Assembly (NCBI RefSeq): GCF_036227485.1
Contig: NZ_CP109479.1
Location: 4,340,001 to 4,404,000, forward strand
Length of the DNA stretch: 64,000 nt
Source of the DNA: Streptomyces sp. NBC_01451
GTDB lineage: Bacteria > Actinomycetota > Actinomycetes > Streptomycetales > Streptomycetaceae
Direction of reading: 5' to 3'
This document shows, in pieces, positions 1 through 7,255 of this stretch. The notes beneath the pieces were generated by a model, which saw nothing but the letters and a program-made list of their open reading frames with translations, was not told the origin of the DNA and searched no databases. Numbering within the stretch: the stretch's first letter is position 1; each line of letters starts with the position of its first letter. The position numbers were made by a program, and so were the translations under genes.

Positions 1-536
1 GCCTTGTTGTTGGCCAGCCGGACGACCCGGTCCGCACGATGGATCAGGTGCCGCAGGAAGGCCCGGCTGTCGTCGCCCGACGGCCAGCCCGCCGGCAGCG
101 GGGGCAGCTTTTCGAGGGGCACCGACGTCAGGCTTGCCTGGATGCCGACCATCGCCGCGATCACCTCACGGTCGACGGGGGTCCCTCGGGGGGAGGTGCC
201 GGACAGCGGCCGGCCGGGCACGAAGTCGAACAGCCCGGACTTCCCGAAGACCTCCGCCAGGCAGCGCGGCACGCCCGGCACGGTGCTCCTGATCGCGTCC
301 AGGATCCTCGCCTCCTCGTCCGGCCAGGTCTTCACCGCCACGACCGGCAGATCGTGGCGGGGTATCCGGACCATGACCGGCCTGCCCGCCTGGCAGCGGA
401 GGACCTGCGCCAATTCAGGAGTGAGTGCGAGTACGTAGTTCGAGTTGTGGTGCCCTTCGAGCAACTCCCCCTCTTCGCACGCCAGGTCGACGAACTGGCC
501 GTACACGGTGGGGTGCGGGGCAAGGGGTGTGCTCAA
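1..536 (-). CDS. APH-fold small-molecule phosphotransferase (3' end outside window)
   Basis: About 178 N-terminal residues are visible on the minus strand; the catalytic half lies beyond the left edge. The start is a TTG at 534-536, preceded by AGGAA at a sensible distance; no ATG fits better. The N-lobe reads GHHNSNYVLAL near residue 30, like the nucleotide-binding loop of aminoglycoside/choline-kinase-fold enzymes, followed by VAVKTWPDEEARIL, which can supply the conserved Lys. Substrate cannot be inferred. It lies just downstream of a second kinase of the same fold on the same strand (gap 88 bp) and may share its transcript. The family call rests on the N-lobe alone. Confidence 0.55.
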   Translation of the reverse strand, partial: MSTPLAPHPTVYGQFVDLACEEGELLEGHHNSNYVLALTPELAQVLRCQAGRPVMVRIPRHDLPVVAVKTWPDEEARILDAIRSTVPGVPRCLAEVFGKSGLFDFVPGRPLSGTSPRGTPVDREVIAAMVGIQASLTSVPLEKLPPLPAGWPSGDDSRAFLRHLIHRADRVVRLANNK

Positions 537-624
537 TGGAGTTCCTGTGCCTCGTGCGCTTGGTGCTGGATACCGACTGTAGAACATTCGTGTGACCAAC
601 GAGGCGAGAGTCACTCAAATGAGT

Positions 625-1761
625 TTAGGGGAAAGCGATTTCCGCATCCCGGTGATCATTTCCCTGTCCACTGCTCCGATCCCGGTCCCGTCGCTCGCGA
701 TGCCACCGCACCAGGGATGTCATGACATACCGAAGAGTTGGTACACCCATAAGCCCCAGAGGCTCCGCTCCGCCCAGCAGAGCCCCGTGCACCTTCGAGG
801 CCTCGCGATAAAGCTGCGGCCAGTTGAACCTGGCACCGGAACCGAGAATCTGAGTGGCGCGGATCACGTCGGTGAAAACCGATTGCGCGCGCTTGAAATC
901 CAGGATTTTCGGGAGATCGCTCTCCCAGTTCTTCGCACTGCCCGGCCTGACGTCCTCCGCGAGCGAACTCCAGCGCTCGGCAAGGGAATCGCGCTGCTTT
1001 TCCGGATAGCGCATGAGGTAGAGATGCGTGGCCAGGTCGTAGAGCGGGTCCCCGAACATCGCCAGCTCCCAGTCGATGGTCCAGAGCCGGCCCGCACGGT
1101 CCAGGACGAAGTTCTCCCGGTGCAGGTCGGCATGGAGCAGACAAAAGGGACGTTCGGTCAGGTCAGAAACGTTCTTTCTGAGCGTCTTGAAAGAGTCCGC
1201 GTCGACACCGAGGGCCTCGAAGAGCGACTGGAAGTCCGCCAGGTTCCGCCGGTAGACGCGCTCCTCGGCGAAGGCGATGAGCCGTTCCAGGAATTCCGAG
1301 CTGTTGGGGTCGGTGGCCCGGTCCGCGATCTCGCACCGGCGTTCCGTGTCGAGGGTGTCCGCCGAGATGGCGAGCATCTGCCCGAAGAGCCTGAGGACCT
1401 GGTCGACCACCTCGCCGGGGACCTTCTGGCCCGATCGGTGGCGCGCGGCCAGCGTCCGCCCCTCGATGAACCGCTGCAACCGCATGTCCCCGGCCGGGAT
1501 GAGCTCGGGAATGCCGTCGACGCGCCCCTGGAGGTCCGCCAGGAGCTGCTCCTCCGAGAAGAAGCAACGCCGGTCGAACCAGAGCAGGTTGCCGCGCGGC
1601 TCGCGGACCTTGCCGCGCACCCGGCTGCCGTCCGGGGCAGGCCCGGGAAGCGAGATCACGTGCGTGACATGGTGGTAGCCCTGGAACGTCTCCTCGGCGG
1701 CACTCGCGGGGGTCACATCGACGGCTCGCTCCGGAGCCGGAGACACTCGTTCGGCTGACAT
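625..1761 (-). CDS. APH-family (aminoglycoside/choline kinase fold) phosphotransferase
   Basis: A 378-residue kinase-fold protein. The catalytic loop HADLHREN gives His210, Asp212 and Asn217, and the metal-binding IDWELAMFGDP motif follows about 15 residues later, so the active site looks intact. An N-terminal GYHHVTHVI loop matches the position of the nucleotide loop in the adjacent kinase. Start is the ATG at 1759-1761 beginning MSAERV; an open frame continues upstream but has no supporting ribosome site. The substrate may be a sugar, an amino alcohol or an antibiotic; nothing in the sequence decides. It sits back to back with a HAD phosphatase gene, so a kinase/phosphatase pair acting on one metabolite is possible (inference). 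Confidence 0.8.
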   Translation of the reverse strand: MSAERVSPAPERAVDVTPASAAEETFQGYHHVTHVISLPGPAPDGSRVRGKVREPRGNLLWFDRRCFFSEEQLLADLQGRVDGIPELIPAGDMRLQRFIEGRTLAARHRSGQKVPGEVVDQVLRLFGQMLAISADTLDTERRCEIADRATDPNSSEFLERLIAFAEERVYRRNLADFQSLFEALGVDADSFKTLRKNVSDLTERPFCLLHADLHRENFVLDRAGRLWTIDWELAMFGDPLYDLATHLYLMRYPEKQRDSLAERWSSLAEDVRPGSAKNWESDLPKILDFKRAQSVFTDVIRATQILGSGARFNWPQLYREASKVHGALLGGAEPLGLMGVPTLRYVMTSLVRWHRERRDRDRSSGQGNDHRDAEIAFP

Positions 1762-1901
1762 CGCCCGCTCTCTTGCCTGAGGACACGTGAGGATCCCTGA
1801 GGACCCGCCTCGCCCCACCAGAGCCCGCGGGGCCCTTTCACAGCGCCCCTCGTGACCCGCGACGACGGTCCCGCACCAACGGCCCCACGGGGCCCACATC
1901 C

Positions 1902-2021
1902 ATGGTGGAGGAGAGATGCACGGTACTCCTCCGCTCCTCCGTGAATGAGCATGTTGCCAGAAAGCCGATGAGCGCGAGGTGCGCGCCCTACGTACATCCC
2001 GACGAACGAGGAGACTCATGA
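1902..2021 (+). CDS. Possible 39-aa leader ORF overlapping the HAD phosphatase start
   Basis: A short frame begins MVEERCTVLLRSSV and ends in a TGA that overlaps the ATG of the next gene (ATGA at 2018-2021), the arrangement seen in translational coupling. It has no convincing ribosome site of its own. The GGAGGAG just after its start can pair with two CTCCTCC copies (1926-1932 and 1934-1940). It could be a leader peptide, a control hairpin in the 5' untranslated region, or chance. Confidence 0.25.
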   Translation: MVEERCTVLLRSSVNEHVARKPMSARCAPYVHPDERGDS

Positions 2022-2893
2022 GTGGCGCCCCCGGTGACCCCCGCGCCCAGGACCCGCACCGTCTGCGCGCCCTGTTGCGCGACATACAAGCGGTGTTGAT
2101 CGACTTCGACGGCCCCGTCTGTGACCTGTTCGGCCCCACCTCCACGGCGCACATCGCCGACGAGGTCAAGGCACATGCGGAACAGGCTTGGCCAGGCACC
2201 GAGTTGGACCCGGCCGTCCGCGACTGCGCCGACTCGCACGGCATCCTCCACGAGCTCGCCGCCATGGCCGACCGGCACGCGCCCGCCCTCGACGGGCCCC
2301 TCGACTGGGCGGACGGGATCGTGGAGAAGTACGAGTACTCCGCGGTGCGTTCGGCTCTGAGTTCGGCCCGGGAGACCCCCGGCGCGAGCGACCTCGTCGA
2401 AGCGCTGCACGCCCGCGGCAGGCCCCTGGCGATCGTGAGCAACAACGCGGAGGGTCCCGTACGGGAATACCTGCGACATGTCGGTCTGCTCAGTCGGTTC
2501 GAGGCGATCTGCGGACGCGATCCGCACGATCCCCGGCTGATGAAACCCCATCCGGATTCGCTCCGCCGCGCGTTACGCCTTCTCGGCGATCCGATACCCG
2601 GTCATGTCCTGCTCATCGGTGACCAGTTGACGGATCTGACGGCGGCGGCCGAAGCGGGCGTACGTTTCCTGGGATTCACCCCGTACGACGACCGGGCGCG
2701 CGAAATGCTGCGCCGGGGAGCGGATTTCGTGGTCGCCTCGCACGCACCGGTGGTCGAGGCGGTCGAGGAATCGCCCGTTTCCGCGACCGGGGGCGGTCAG
2801 TCCTCCGAGATGAATTCCCAGACCGAGTCGAACCACGACTGCATGCTGTCCACGAACACCGACCCCTCGGATTCCGCACCACCGGAATCCTGA
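2018..2893 (+). CDS. HAD-superfamily hydrolase (subfamily IA-like phosphatase)
   Basis: A 291-residue protein with the HAD motifs in order: nucleophile motif LIDFDGPVCDLF (Asp29, Asp31; Pro replaces the usual Thr of DxDGT), motif II IVSNNAE, motif III Lys in LMKPHPDS and motif IV IGDQLTD. This is consistent with phosphate-monoester hydrolysis. The ATG at 2018 has GAGGAG 5 bases upstream. It is a paralogue of the HAD gene at 4117-4890, sharing DFDGP(V/I)C and the KPxP and IGD motifs. Its last roughly 47 residues are Ser/Thr/Glu-rich, lie beyond the HAD fold and are antisense to the 3' end of the GntR gene, so this tail may be read-through rather than function. Confidence 0.8.
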   Translation: MSGAPGDPRAQDPHRLRALLRDIQAVLIDFDGPVCDLFGPTSTAHIADEVKAHAEQAWPGTELDPAVRDCADSHGILHELAAMADRHAPALDGPLDWADGIVEKYEYSAVRSALSSARETPGASDLVEALHARGRPLAIVSNNAEGPVREYLRHVGLLSRFEAICGRDPHDPRLMKPHPDSLRRALRLLGDPIPGHVLLIGDQLTDLTAAAEAGVRFLGFTPYDDRAREMLRRGADFVVASHAPVVEAVEESPVSATGGGQSSEMNSQTESNHDCMLSTNTDPSDSAPPES

Positions 2894-3768
2894 CCCTCCG
2901 CACCCCGCACACCGTGCATAAGACTGGCGCCGATCCCGATGACGTCGATCGCGGCAAGCGGTTTCGTCTCGTCCTCCAGCACGATGGGACGCTCGACCAC
3001 CTCGTACATTCCGAGCAGCGCGTCCGTGCCGTTGAGCAGATAGAGCTTGAACGCCGGAACGATCGGCACCCGCCTGATCGCCACCTCGACGTTTTCCACC
3101 AGCCCTTCCGCCCGCAGCATGCCCAGCACATGCCGCAGCGAGGTCGCGTGCCGGCTGGTGATGGCCCGGAGCCGGTCCACGGGGCGGGTGTCGGCCGGGT
3201 CGGCGATGGCCCGCGGATAGGGCAGCGGCAGATCGTCGGTGGGCAGCAGCATGCGCAGGGTGATGCTGCGCGGGGCGGCGATCTCCCCGGTCCTGATCCG
3301 TTCCGCCTGGAGCCAGATGTGCCCCTGGAGCGACTCGGACGTCAACGTGAAGACGTCCAGGGTGACTTCGGGCTTCGTGAACGCCTCGCGGATGTGCGGC
3401 GCCAGGGACGTGCGCCCGGGACGGGCGAGCCGCACCGCGCCGCCCGGCCGGCCGCCACTTCCCTGCTGGGCGCCGGCCGTACGCGGCGCGGGCGCGGGCT
3501 CCGGTACGGCGATCACCCGGGAGCCGCTGCCCTGCCGGGACTCGATCAGATGCCGGTCGGTGAGCACGCGCAGCACCCGCTGGACGGTGTCCCTGGACAC
3601 CCCGAACTCGTGGGCGAGTTCACGCTGGGGCGGCAGCAGCGTCCCCAGCGGATAGACCGCGGCCGTCGCCTCGTCACCGGACATCCGGAGGATCAGTTCG
3701 GCGAGGATCCGCTCGAACTCCCTGCCGCCGCCCTCGGTGCCACGCTGGTTGTCCTGTTGCTCACCCAC
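2797..3768 (-). CDS. GntR-type winged-helix regulator, paralogue 1
   Basis: A 323-residue regulator. An N-terminal GntR wHTH (about residues 15-90) contains LLPPQRELAHEFGVSRDTVQRVL, the helix-turn-helix plus recognition helix. The C-terminal 200 residues lack recognisable FCD, UTRA or aminotransferase signatures. They share with the two other GntR genes nearby the segments IxxRxLLPxxD, LYLLNGT(D/E)AL and a final WFDxxWE. The chosen start is GTG 3768 with AGAGG upstream; a GTG at 3801 is an alternative. It is divergent from a 60-aa membrane protein gene and overlaps the HAD gene tail to tail by 97 bp. The effector is unknown. Confidence 0.75.
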   Translation of the reverse strand: MGEQQDNQRGTEGGGREFERILAELILRMSGDEATAAVYPLGTLLPPQRELAHEFGVSRDTVQRVLRVLTDRHLIESRQGSGSRVIAVPEPAPAPRTAGAQQGSGGRPGGAVRLARPGRTSLAPHIREAFTKPEVTLDVFTLTSESLQGHIWLQAERIRTGEIAAPRSITLRMLLPTDDLPLPYPRAIADPADTRPVDRLRAITSRHATSLRHVLGMLRAEGLVENVEVAIRRVPIVPAFKLYLLNGTDALLGMYEVVERPIVLEDETKPLAAIDVIGIGASLMHGVRGAEGQDSGGAESEGSVFVDSMQSWFDSVWEFISED

Positions 3769-3886
3769 AAATCGACCGTACCTCTTCCGGACCGCCGACA
3801 CACCAATTTGCGTCAACCAACCAACCACTTGAGCAGGGCAGTTAAGGGATCTCCACTCCCGGGAAGACCAATCCCGAAGGCAACCA

Positions 3887-3898
3887 GTCCAATTGGAC
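3887..3898. promoter_or_regulatory. 12-bp perfect palindrome in a divergent promoter region
   Basis: GTCCAATTGGAC is self-complementary. It lies between GntR paralogue 1 and the small membrane-protein gene, 46 bp before the latter's ATG. It is a plausible operator for a dimeric regulator. It differs from the AGTTGG-N3-CCAACT repeats upstream of paralogues 2 and 3. Confidence 0.35.
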
Positions 3899-3943
3899 AG
3901 CAAGTTGAGTGATTGACCGCTGTGGAAGGTGCGGGTGGGGGAC

Positions 3944-4126
3944 ATGCTTCTTCTTCAAGTGCTGTGGGCGTTGTGCCAGTTAGGGCTGAGCATGCTGGCA
4001 CAGCTGAGGCTCGGGCTCTTCGGCCTGATCCTGCTGAGCGCGATCTTCGTGGGAATCAGGTCACGCCACAGCGGGCTGGCCGTCGGGGCGGCCGTGGTGT
4101 TCGCGGTGCTGATGACTCAGGCCTGA
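3944..4126 (+). CDS. Small hydrophobic two-helix membrane protein, 60 aa
   Basis: A 60-residue protein with two hydrophobic stretches (about residues 2-30 and 38-57) separated by the basic turn GIRSRHSG; it should insert in the membrane as a hairpin. The ATG at 3944 follows GGTGGGGG; a GTG at 3929 is in frame. No domain is recognised. It resembles in size, layout and position the 62-aa protein at 5945-6133; both are divergent from a GntR gene. Its last 10 bp overlap the end of the convergent HAD gene. Function is unknown; a membrane partner, toxin-like peptide or transporter accessory are all possible. Confidence 0.55.
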   Translation: MLLLQVLWALCQLGLSMLAQLRLGLFGLILLSAIFVGIRSRHSGLAVGAAVVFAVLMTQA

Positions 4127-4890
4127 GGCCCTGAACCAGGATCTCTGACCGTGCGCAGCACTCTCAGTACGGGTTCCAGCGAACCCACGACCGTCTCGGC
4201 GCCCGCGTCACGGAGCAGCTTCTCCTTGTCCTCGTGACGCGCGTAGCCGAGGAACGGAACACCGGCCTCCTGGGCGGCGAGGAAGTCCGAGGGGGTGTCG
4301 CCGATCATGAGCGCTGACGCCGGCGCCGCCCCCATCGCGTTCAACGCGCGGTTGAGACAGTGGGGGTCGGGCTTGAGGAGGCTGAGTTCCCGCGTGCGGC
4401 CGTAGACGTGCGGGGCGAAGCACGAGTTCAGACCACGGCTCGCCAGGTACTCGCGGACCACGAGTGGGGAGTTGTTCGTCGCGATGGCAAGCCGGGAACC
4501 CACGGCCGTCCAGGTGCGTATCAGGGGGTCGGCGTAAGCGGTCGGCATCGCCGAGGACGCGGCGCGCAGTTCCTCCTGCGTGAGACGCTCCTCCAGTTCC
4601 GCGACCAGGTCGCTGCCCGGGTGCCGGGCGTCGACGGCGCGCAGCACGAGATGCGGGTCCAGGCTCTCCCGCTCCCCCTCGGTGACGAGACCGTGCAGGC
4701 CGCGCCCCTCCAGCCACTCCACCAGCTCCGTGGCCACTTTCTCCGCCGAGTGCCCGGAGAACAGGCTGCAGATCGGCCCGTCGAAGTCCCAGAGCACGAC
4801 GCGCGCCCGGGCGATCAGGTCCCGCAGTTTTCCGGTCTCGTTCTCGGTGTCCGATGCCACATGCTCGGTCCGTGTCGTATCAGGGGTCAC
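4117..4890 (-). CDS. HAD-superfamily hydrolase, paralogue of the 2018-2893 gene
   Basis: A 257-residue phosphatase-like protein. Motif I is VLWDFDGPICSLF (Asp35, Asp37, again Pro for Thr); motif II is AIATNNS; the motif III Lys is in LLKPDPHC; motif IV is MIGDTPSDF. The GTG start at 4890 shares one base with the TAG stop of the upstream GntR gene (TAGTG), so translation is probably coupled and the two genes form an operon. Unlike its paralogue it ends soon after the HAD fold, which supports reading the other copy's long tail as an add-on. The substrate is unknown. Linkage to APH-fold kinases suggests opposing phosphorylation and dephosphorylation (inference). Confidence 0.8.
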   Translation of the reverse strand: MTPDTTRTEHVASDTENETGKLRDLIARARVVLWDFDGPICSLFSGHSAEKVATELVEWLEGRGLHGLVTEGERESLDPHLVLRAVDARHPGSDLVAELEERLTQEELRAASSAMPTAYADPLIRTWTAVGSRLAIATNNSPLVVREYLASRGLNSCFAPHVYGRTRELSLLKPDPHCLNRALNAMGAAPASALMIGDTPSDFLAAQEAGVPFLGYARHEDKEKLLRDAGAETVVGSLEPVLRVLRTVRDPGSGPQA

Positions 4891-5747
4891 TAGGAGAGTG
4901 TCAGGTCCGTCGTGATGGTTTCCCAGAGGGCGTCGAACCACTTCTGGGATTGCTCGACGAACGCGGTGTCCCGTTCCCCGGCGCCCTTCTCGAACGAGAA
5001 GAGGAGCGACTCGGTCCCCAGGGTGTCGTACATGTCGAGCGTCCCGCTCTCCATCGGCTCCTCGCGGCGGGCGATCATGTAGTACGCGATCAGCGCCTCC
5101 GTCCCGTTGAGCAGGTACAGCTTCACCGGCGGCGTGAACGGCAGCGCCCTGAACGTCACCCGTACGTCGATGCCGTGCGACGAGCGCAGGGCCAGCAGGT
5201 TGTGGCGGAGTACGTGCCCCTGGGCGTTGCGCTGGGCCAGCCAGCGCTGGTGGACCGGGGCCTCAGCGGCGTCGCCGCTGTCGTCGACGGGGACCGGGAA
5301 GGCCAGCGTGATGTCCCGGGACGGCAGCAGGATGCGTACGTCGATCGACTCGGGGCGGATACGGCCCTCGTGGATCAGCCGGACGGGTTCGCCGACGGCC
5401 AGCATCAGGGTCTCCGCGGTGAGGCAGGCCGCGTCGATACTCACGTGCGGGGCCGAGAACGCCTCCGTCAGACGCGGCGCCAGCCCCACCATCGTCGGCT
5501 GGGGCCCCACCCGGGAGGGGGGCACCGCGGCGACGCGCGGCGGGCTGCCCTTGCTGACGTTGGTGAGTAGTTGCTCGGCGTGCAGGATGCGCAGCGCCTC
5601 GCGTACTGCACCCCGCTCGACGCCGAACTCCTCGGCCAGGTCGGCCTGAGTGGGCAGGCGGTCGCCAGGTTGCAGATCGCCGGTGCGGATGCGGTCACGC
5701 AGGGCGGTGGCGATCTCCTGGGGCGTCTGTCGTCTGCTGCCGTTCAC
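4890..5747 (-). CDS. GntR-type winged-helix regulator, paralogue 2
   Basis: About 285 residues. The wHTH covers roughly residues 5-75 (RLPTQADLAEEFGVERGAV). The C-terminal domain is clearly homologous to paralogue 3: IDVRxLLPSRDIxLAFPxP, NAQGxVLRHNLLALR, RALPFTPPVxLYLLNGTEAL and FVEQSxxWFDALWETI. GTG at 5747 is preferred because AGGAG stands 9 bases upstream; GTG at 5768 matches the start position of paralogue 3 and is the main alternative. It is translationally coupled to the HAD gene through a one-base overlap and divergent from a 62-aa membrane protein gene, with AGTTGG inverted repeats between them that it probably binds (inference). Confidence 0.8.
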   Translation of the reverse strand: MNGSRRQTPQEIATALRDRIRTGDLQPGDRLPTQADLAEEFGVERGAVREALRILHAEQLLTNVSKGSPPRVAAVPPSRVGPQPTMVGLAPRLTEAFSAPHVSIDAACLTAETLMLAVGEPVRLIHEGRIRPESIDVRILLPSRDITLAFPVPVDDSGDAAEAPVHQRWLAQRNAQGHVLRHNLLALRSSHGIDVRVTFRALPFTPPVKLYLLNGTEALIAYYMIARREEPMESGTLDMYDTLGTESLLFSFEKGAGERDTAFVEQSQKWFDALWETITTDLTLS

Positions 5748-5855
5748 TGCCACGTTCTCCTGAGTCACAGCCAAACGCTACAACTCCGATCCATCTTTGG
5801 GGAGTTGCTTAAAAGTTGTTTATAAGTAGTGACCAAGTGGGGACAACCTAGTCAG

Positions 5856-5882
5856 AGTTGGTAACCAACTTGATGAAGTTGG
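5856..5882. promoter_or_regulatory. Overlapping AGTTGG/CCAACT inverted repeats (GntR operator candidate)
   Basis: AGTTGG-TAA-CCAACT is followed, sharing its right arm, by CCAACTT-gatg-AAGTTGG, giving three half-sites in 27 bp between GntR paralogue 2 and the small membrane-protein gene. The same 6-3-6 repeat stands upstream of paralogue 3. Confidence 0.55.
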
Positions 5883-5944
5883 TGGAAGCCTCCCCTCCTC
5901 TCCACCACCTGCCACCGCCCCTGACGCTTGAAGGAGGAACCACC

Positions 5945-6133
5945 ATGCCCGCCATCGCTCTCCTCGCCGCCGTCTTCATCAGCGGTTTCCAGCAGTTCAT
6001 CAGCTGGCAGTACGGCACCTCCGGCGTCGTCGGCCTGCTGTTGCTCACCATAGGCATCAAAGCCAGGAACGCGACCATCAGCTCCATCGGAGCCGTCGTG
6101 CTCGCCCTGCTGGTCACCGGGCCCACCCTGTGA
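5945..6133 (+). CDS. Small hydrophobic two-helix membrane protein, 62 aa
   Basis: A 62-residue protein. Hydrophobic segments lie at about residues 2-14, 26-38 and 46-59, with the basic connector GIKARNA, so a helical hairpin in the membrane is likely. The start is well supported: GAAGGAGGAA stands 6 bases before the ATG at 5945. It has no known domain. It is divergent from GntR paralogue 2 and runs tail to tail into paralogue 3 (25-bp gap). Like the 60-aa protein at 3944 it is the only gene leaving its divergent promoter, so the GntR proteins may control it directly. Confidence 0.65.
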   Translation: MPAIALLAAVFISGFQQFISWQYGTSGVVGLLLLTIGIKARNATISSIGAVVLALLVTGPTL

Positions 6134-6158
6134 CGGTGGCAGCCGGCCTCGGGAGACC

Positions 6159-7043
6159 TCAGTCCGTGAGCACCAGCTCCGAACTGATCGTCTCCCACAG
6201 CGCGTCGAACCAGAGGTGCGACTGCTCCACGAACGTCGAGTCGCGCAGCCCGGCGCCCCGCTCGAACGCGAACAGCGTCGACCGGACACCCTCGGCGTCG
6301 TACATCTCCACCTGCTCGTGGTCGATCTCCGCCTCGCTCCTCTTCAGCGTGTAGTACGCGAAGAGCGCTTCCGTCCCGTTGAGCAGGTACAACTGCACCG
6401 GTGGCGTGAACGGGAGGGCCCGGAAGGAGACGTGCACGTCGATACCGTGCGTGCCGCGCAGGGCCAGCAGATTGTGCCGCAGGACCTGCCCCTGGGCGTT
6501 GCGGTGGGTCAGCCAGCGGCGCTGGAGCCGGCCGGTGGCCGACGCCCCGGCCGGGGAACCGTCCGCGAGTGCCACCGGCGCCGGGAACGCGAGGTCGATG
6601 TCGCGGCTCGGCAGCAGCACCCGGACGTCGATCCTGGCCGGATTCAGCCGTCCGGCATGGACCTGGCGCAGCGGCTCCCCGATGGCGAGGGTGAGCGAGA
6701 CGGACGTCAGGCACAGGGCGTCGATCGTTACACGCGGCGCCGCGAAGGCAACCGCGATACGGGGCGCGAGGCCCCCGATGGTGGGCAGCGGCGGGGCGGC
6801 AGGGCCGGTCGGCGCCGGTCCGGGATCGAGGGCGACCGTCGCCGGACTGCCCTTGCTGACGTTGGTCAGCAGACGCTCGGTGTGCAGGATGCGCAGCGCC
6901 TCCCGCACGGCTCCCCGCTCGACGCCGAACTCCTCGGCCAGCCTGGCCTGGGTGGGCATGCGCTGGCCCGGCCGCAGCTCACCGGTCCTGATCCGGCTGC
7001 GCAGGGCGTCGGCCACGTCTCGGTGTGACCTATGGGTCTCCAC
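6159..7043 (-). CDS. GntR-type winged-helix regulator, paralogue 3
   Basis: About 294 residues, the closest relative of paralogue 2 throughout. The wHTH has RMPTQARLAEEFGVERGAV; the C-terminal domain shares LLPSRDIDLAFPAP, NAQGQVLRHNLLAL, RALPFTPPVQLYLLNGTEAL and WFDALWETI. GTG at 7043 has AGGG 7 bases upstream. The promoter region also matches that of paralogue 2 (ACAACT, CCATC-TTGGG-AGTT, GTT(A/T)TAAG, CCAAGTGG, then the AGTTGG repeat), so gene and control region were duplicated together. There is no coupled HAD gene here. The effector is unknown; a phosphorylated ligand handled by the neighbouring enzymes is a guess. Confidence 0.8.
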   Translation of the reverse strand: METHRSHRDVADALRSRIRTGELRPGQRMPTQARLAEEFGVERGAVREALRILHTERLLTNVSKGSPATVALDPGPAPTGPAAPPLPTIGGLAPRIAVAFAAPRVTIDALCLTSVSLTLAIGEPLRQVHAGRLNPARIDVRVLLPSRDIDLAFPAPVALADGSPAGASATGRLQRRWLTHRNAQGQVLRHNLLALRGTHGIDVHVSFRALPFTPPVQLYLLNGTEALFAYYTLKRSEAEIDHEQVEMYDAEGVRSTLFAFERGAGLRDSTFVEQSHLWFDALWETISSELVLTD

Positions 7044-7129
7044 AACCAAACCCTACAACTTCCCGCCATCCTTGGGCAGTTCAAGGAAAGGTGGTTATAA
7101 GACGCTTCCAAGTGGAGATAAGCACAGTG

Positions 7130-7146
7130 AAGTTGGCTACCAACTT
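7130..7146. promoter_or_regulatory. AAGTTGG-CTA-CCAACTT operator candidate
   Basis: A perfect 7-3-7 inverted repeat about 90 bp upstream of GntR paralogue 3, matching the element upstream of paralogue 2 in sequence and in distance from a shared CCAAGTGG box. Confidence 0.5.
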
Positions 7147-7255
7147 CCACAACATGGTCAGGCATTCGACAGGTTGGCCGACGAACTCTCTTCCGGAGGG
7201 GAGCCTGGAGCTCGGCAGCCACCACGACGGGAAAGGGGGCCGGACCGGAATCGGA

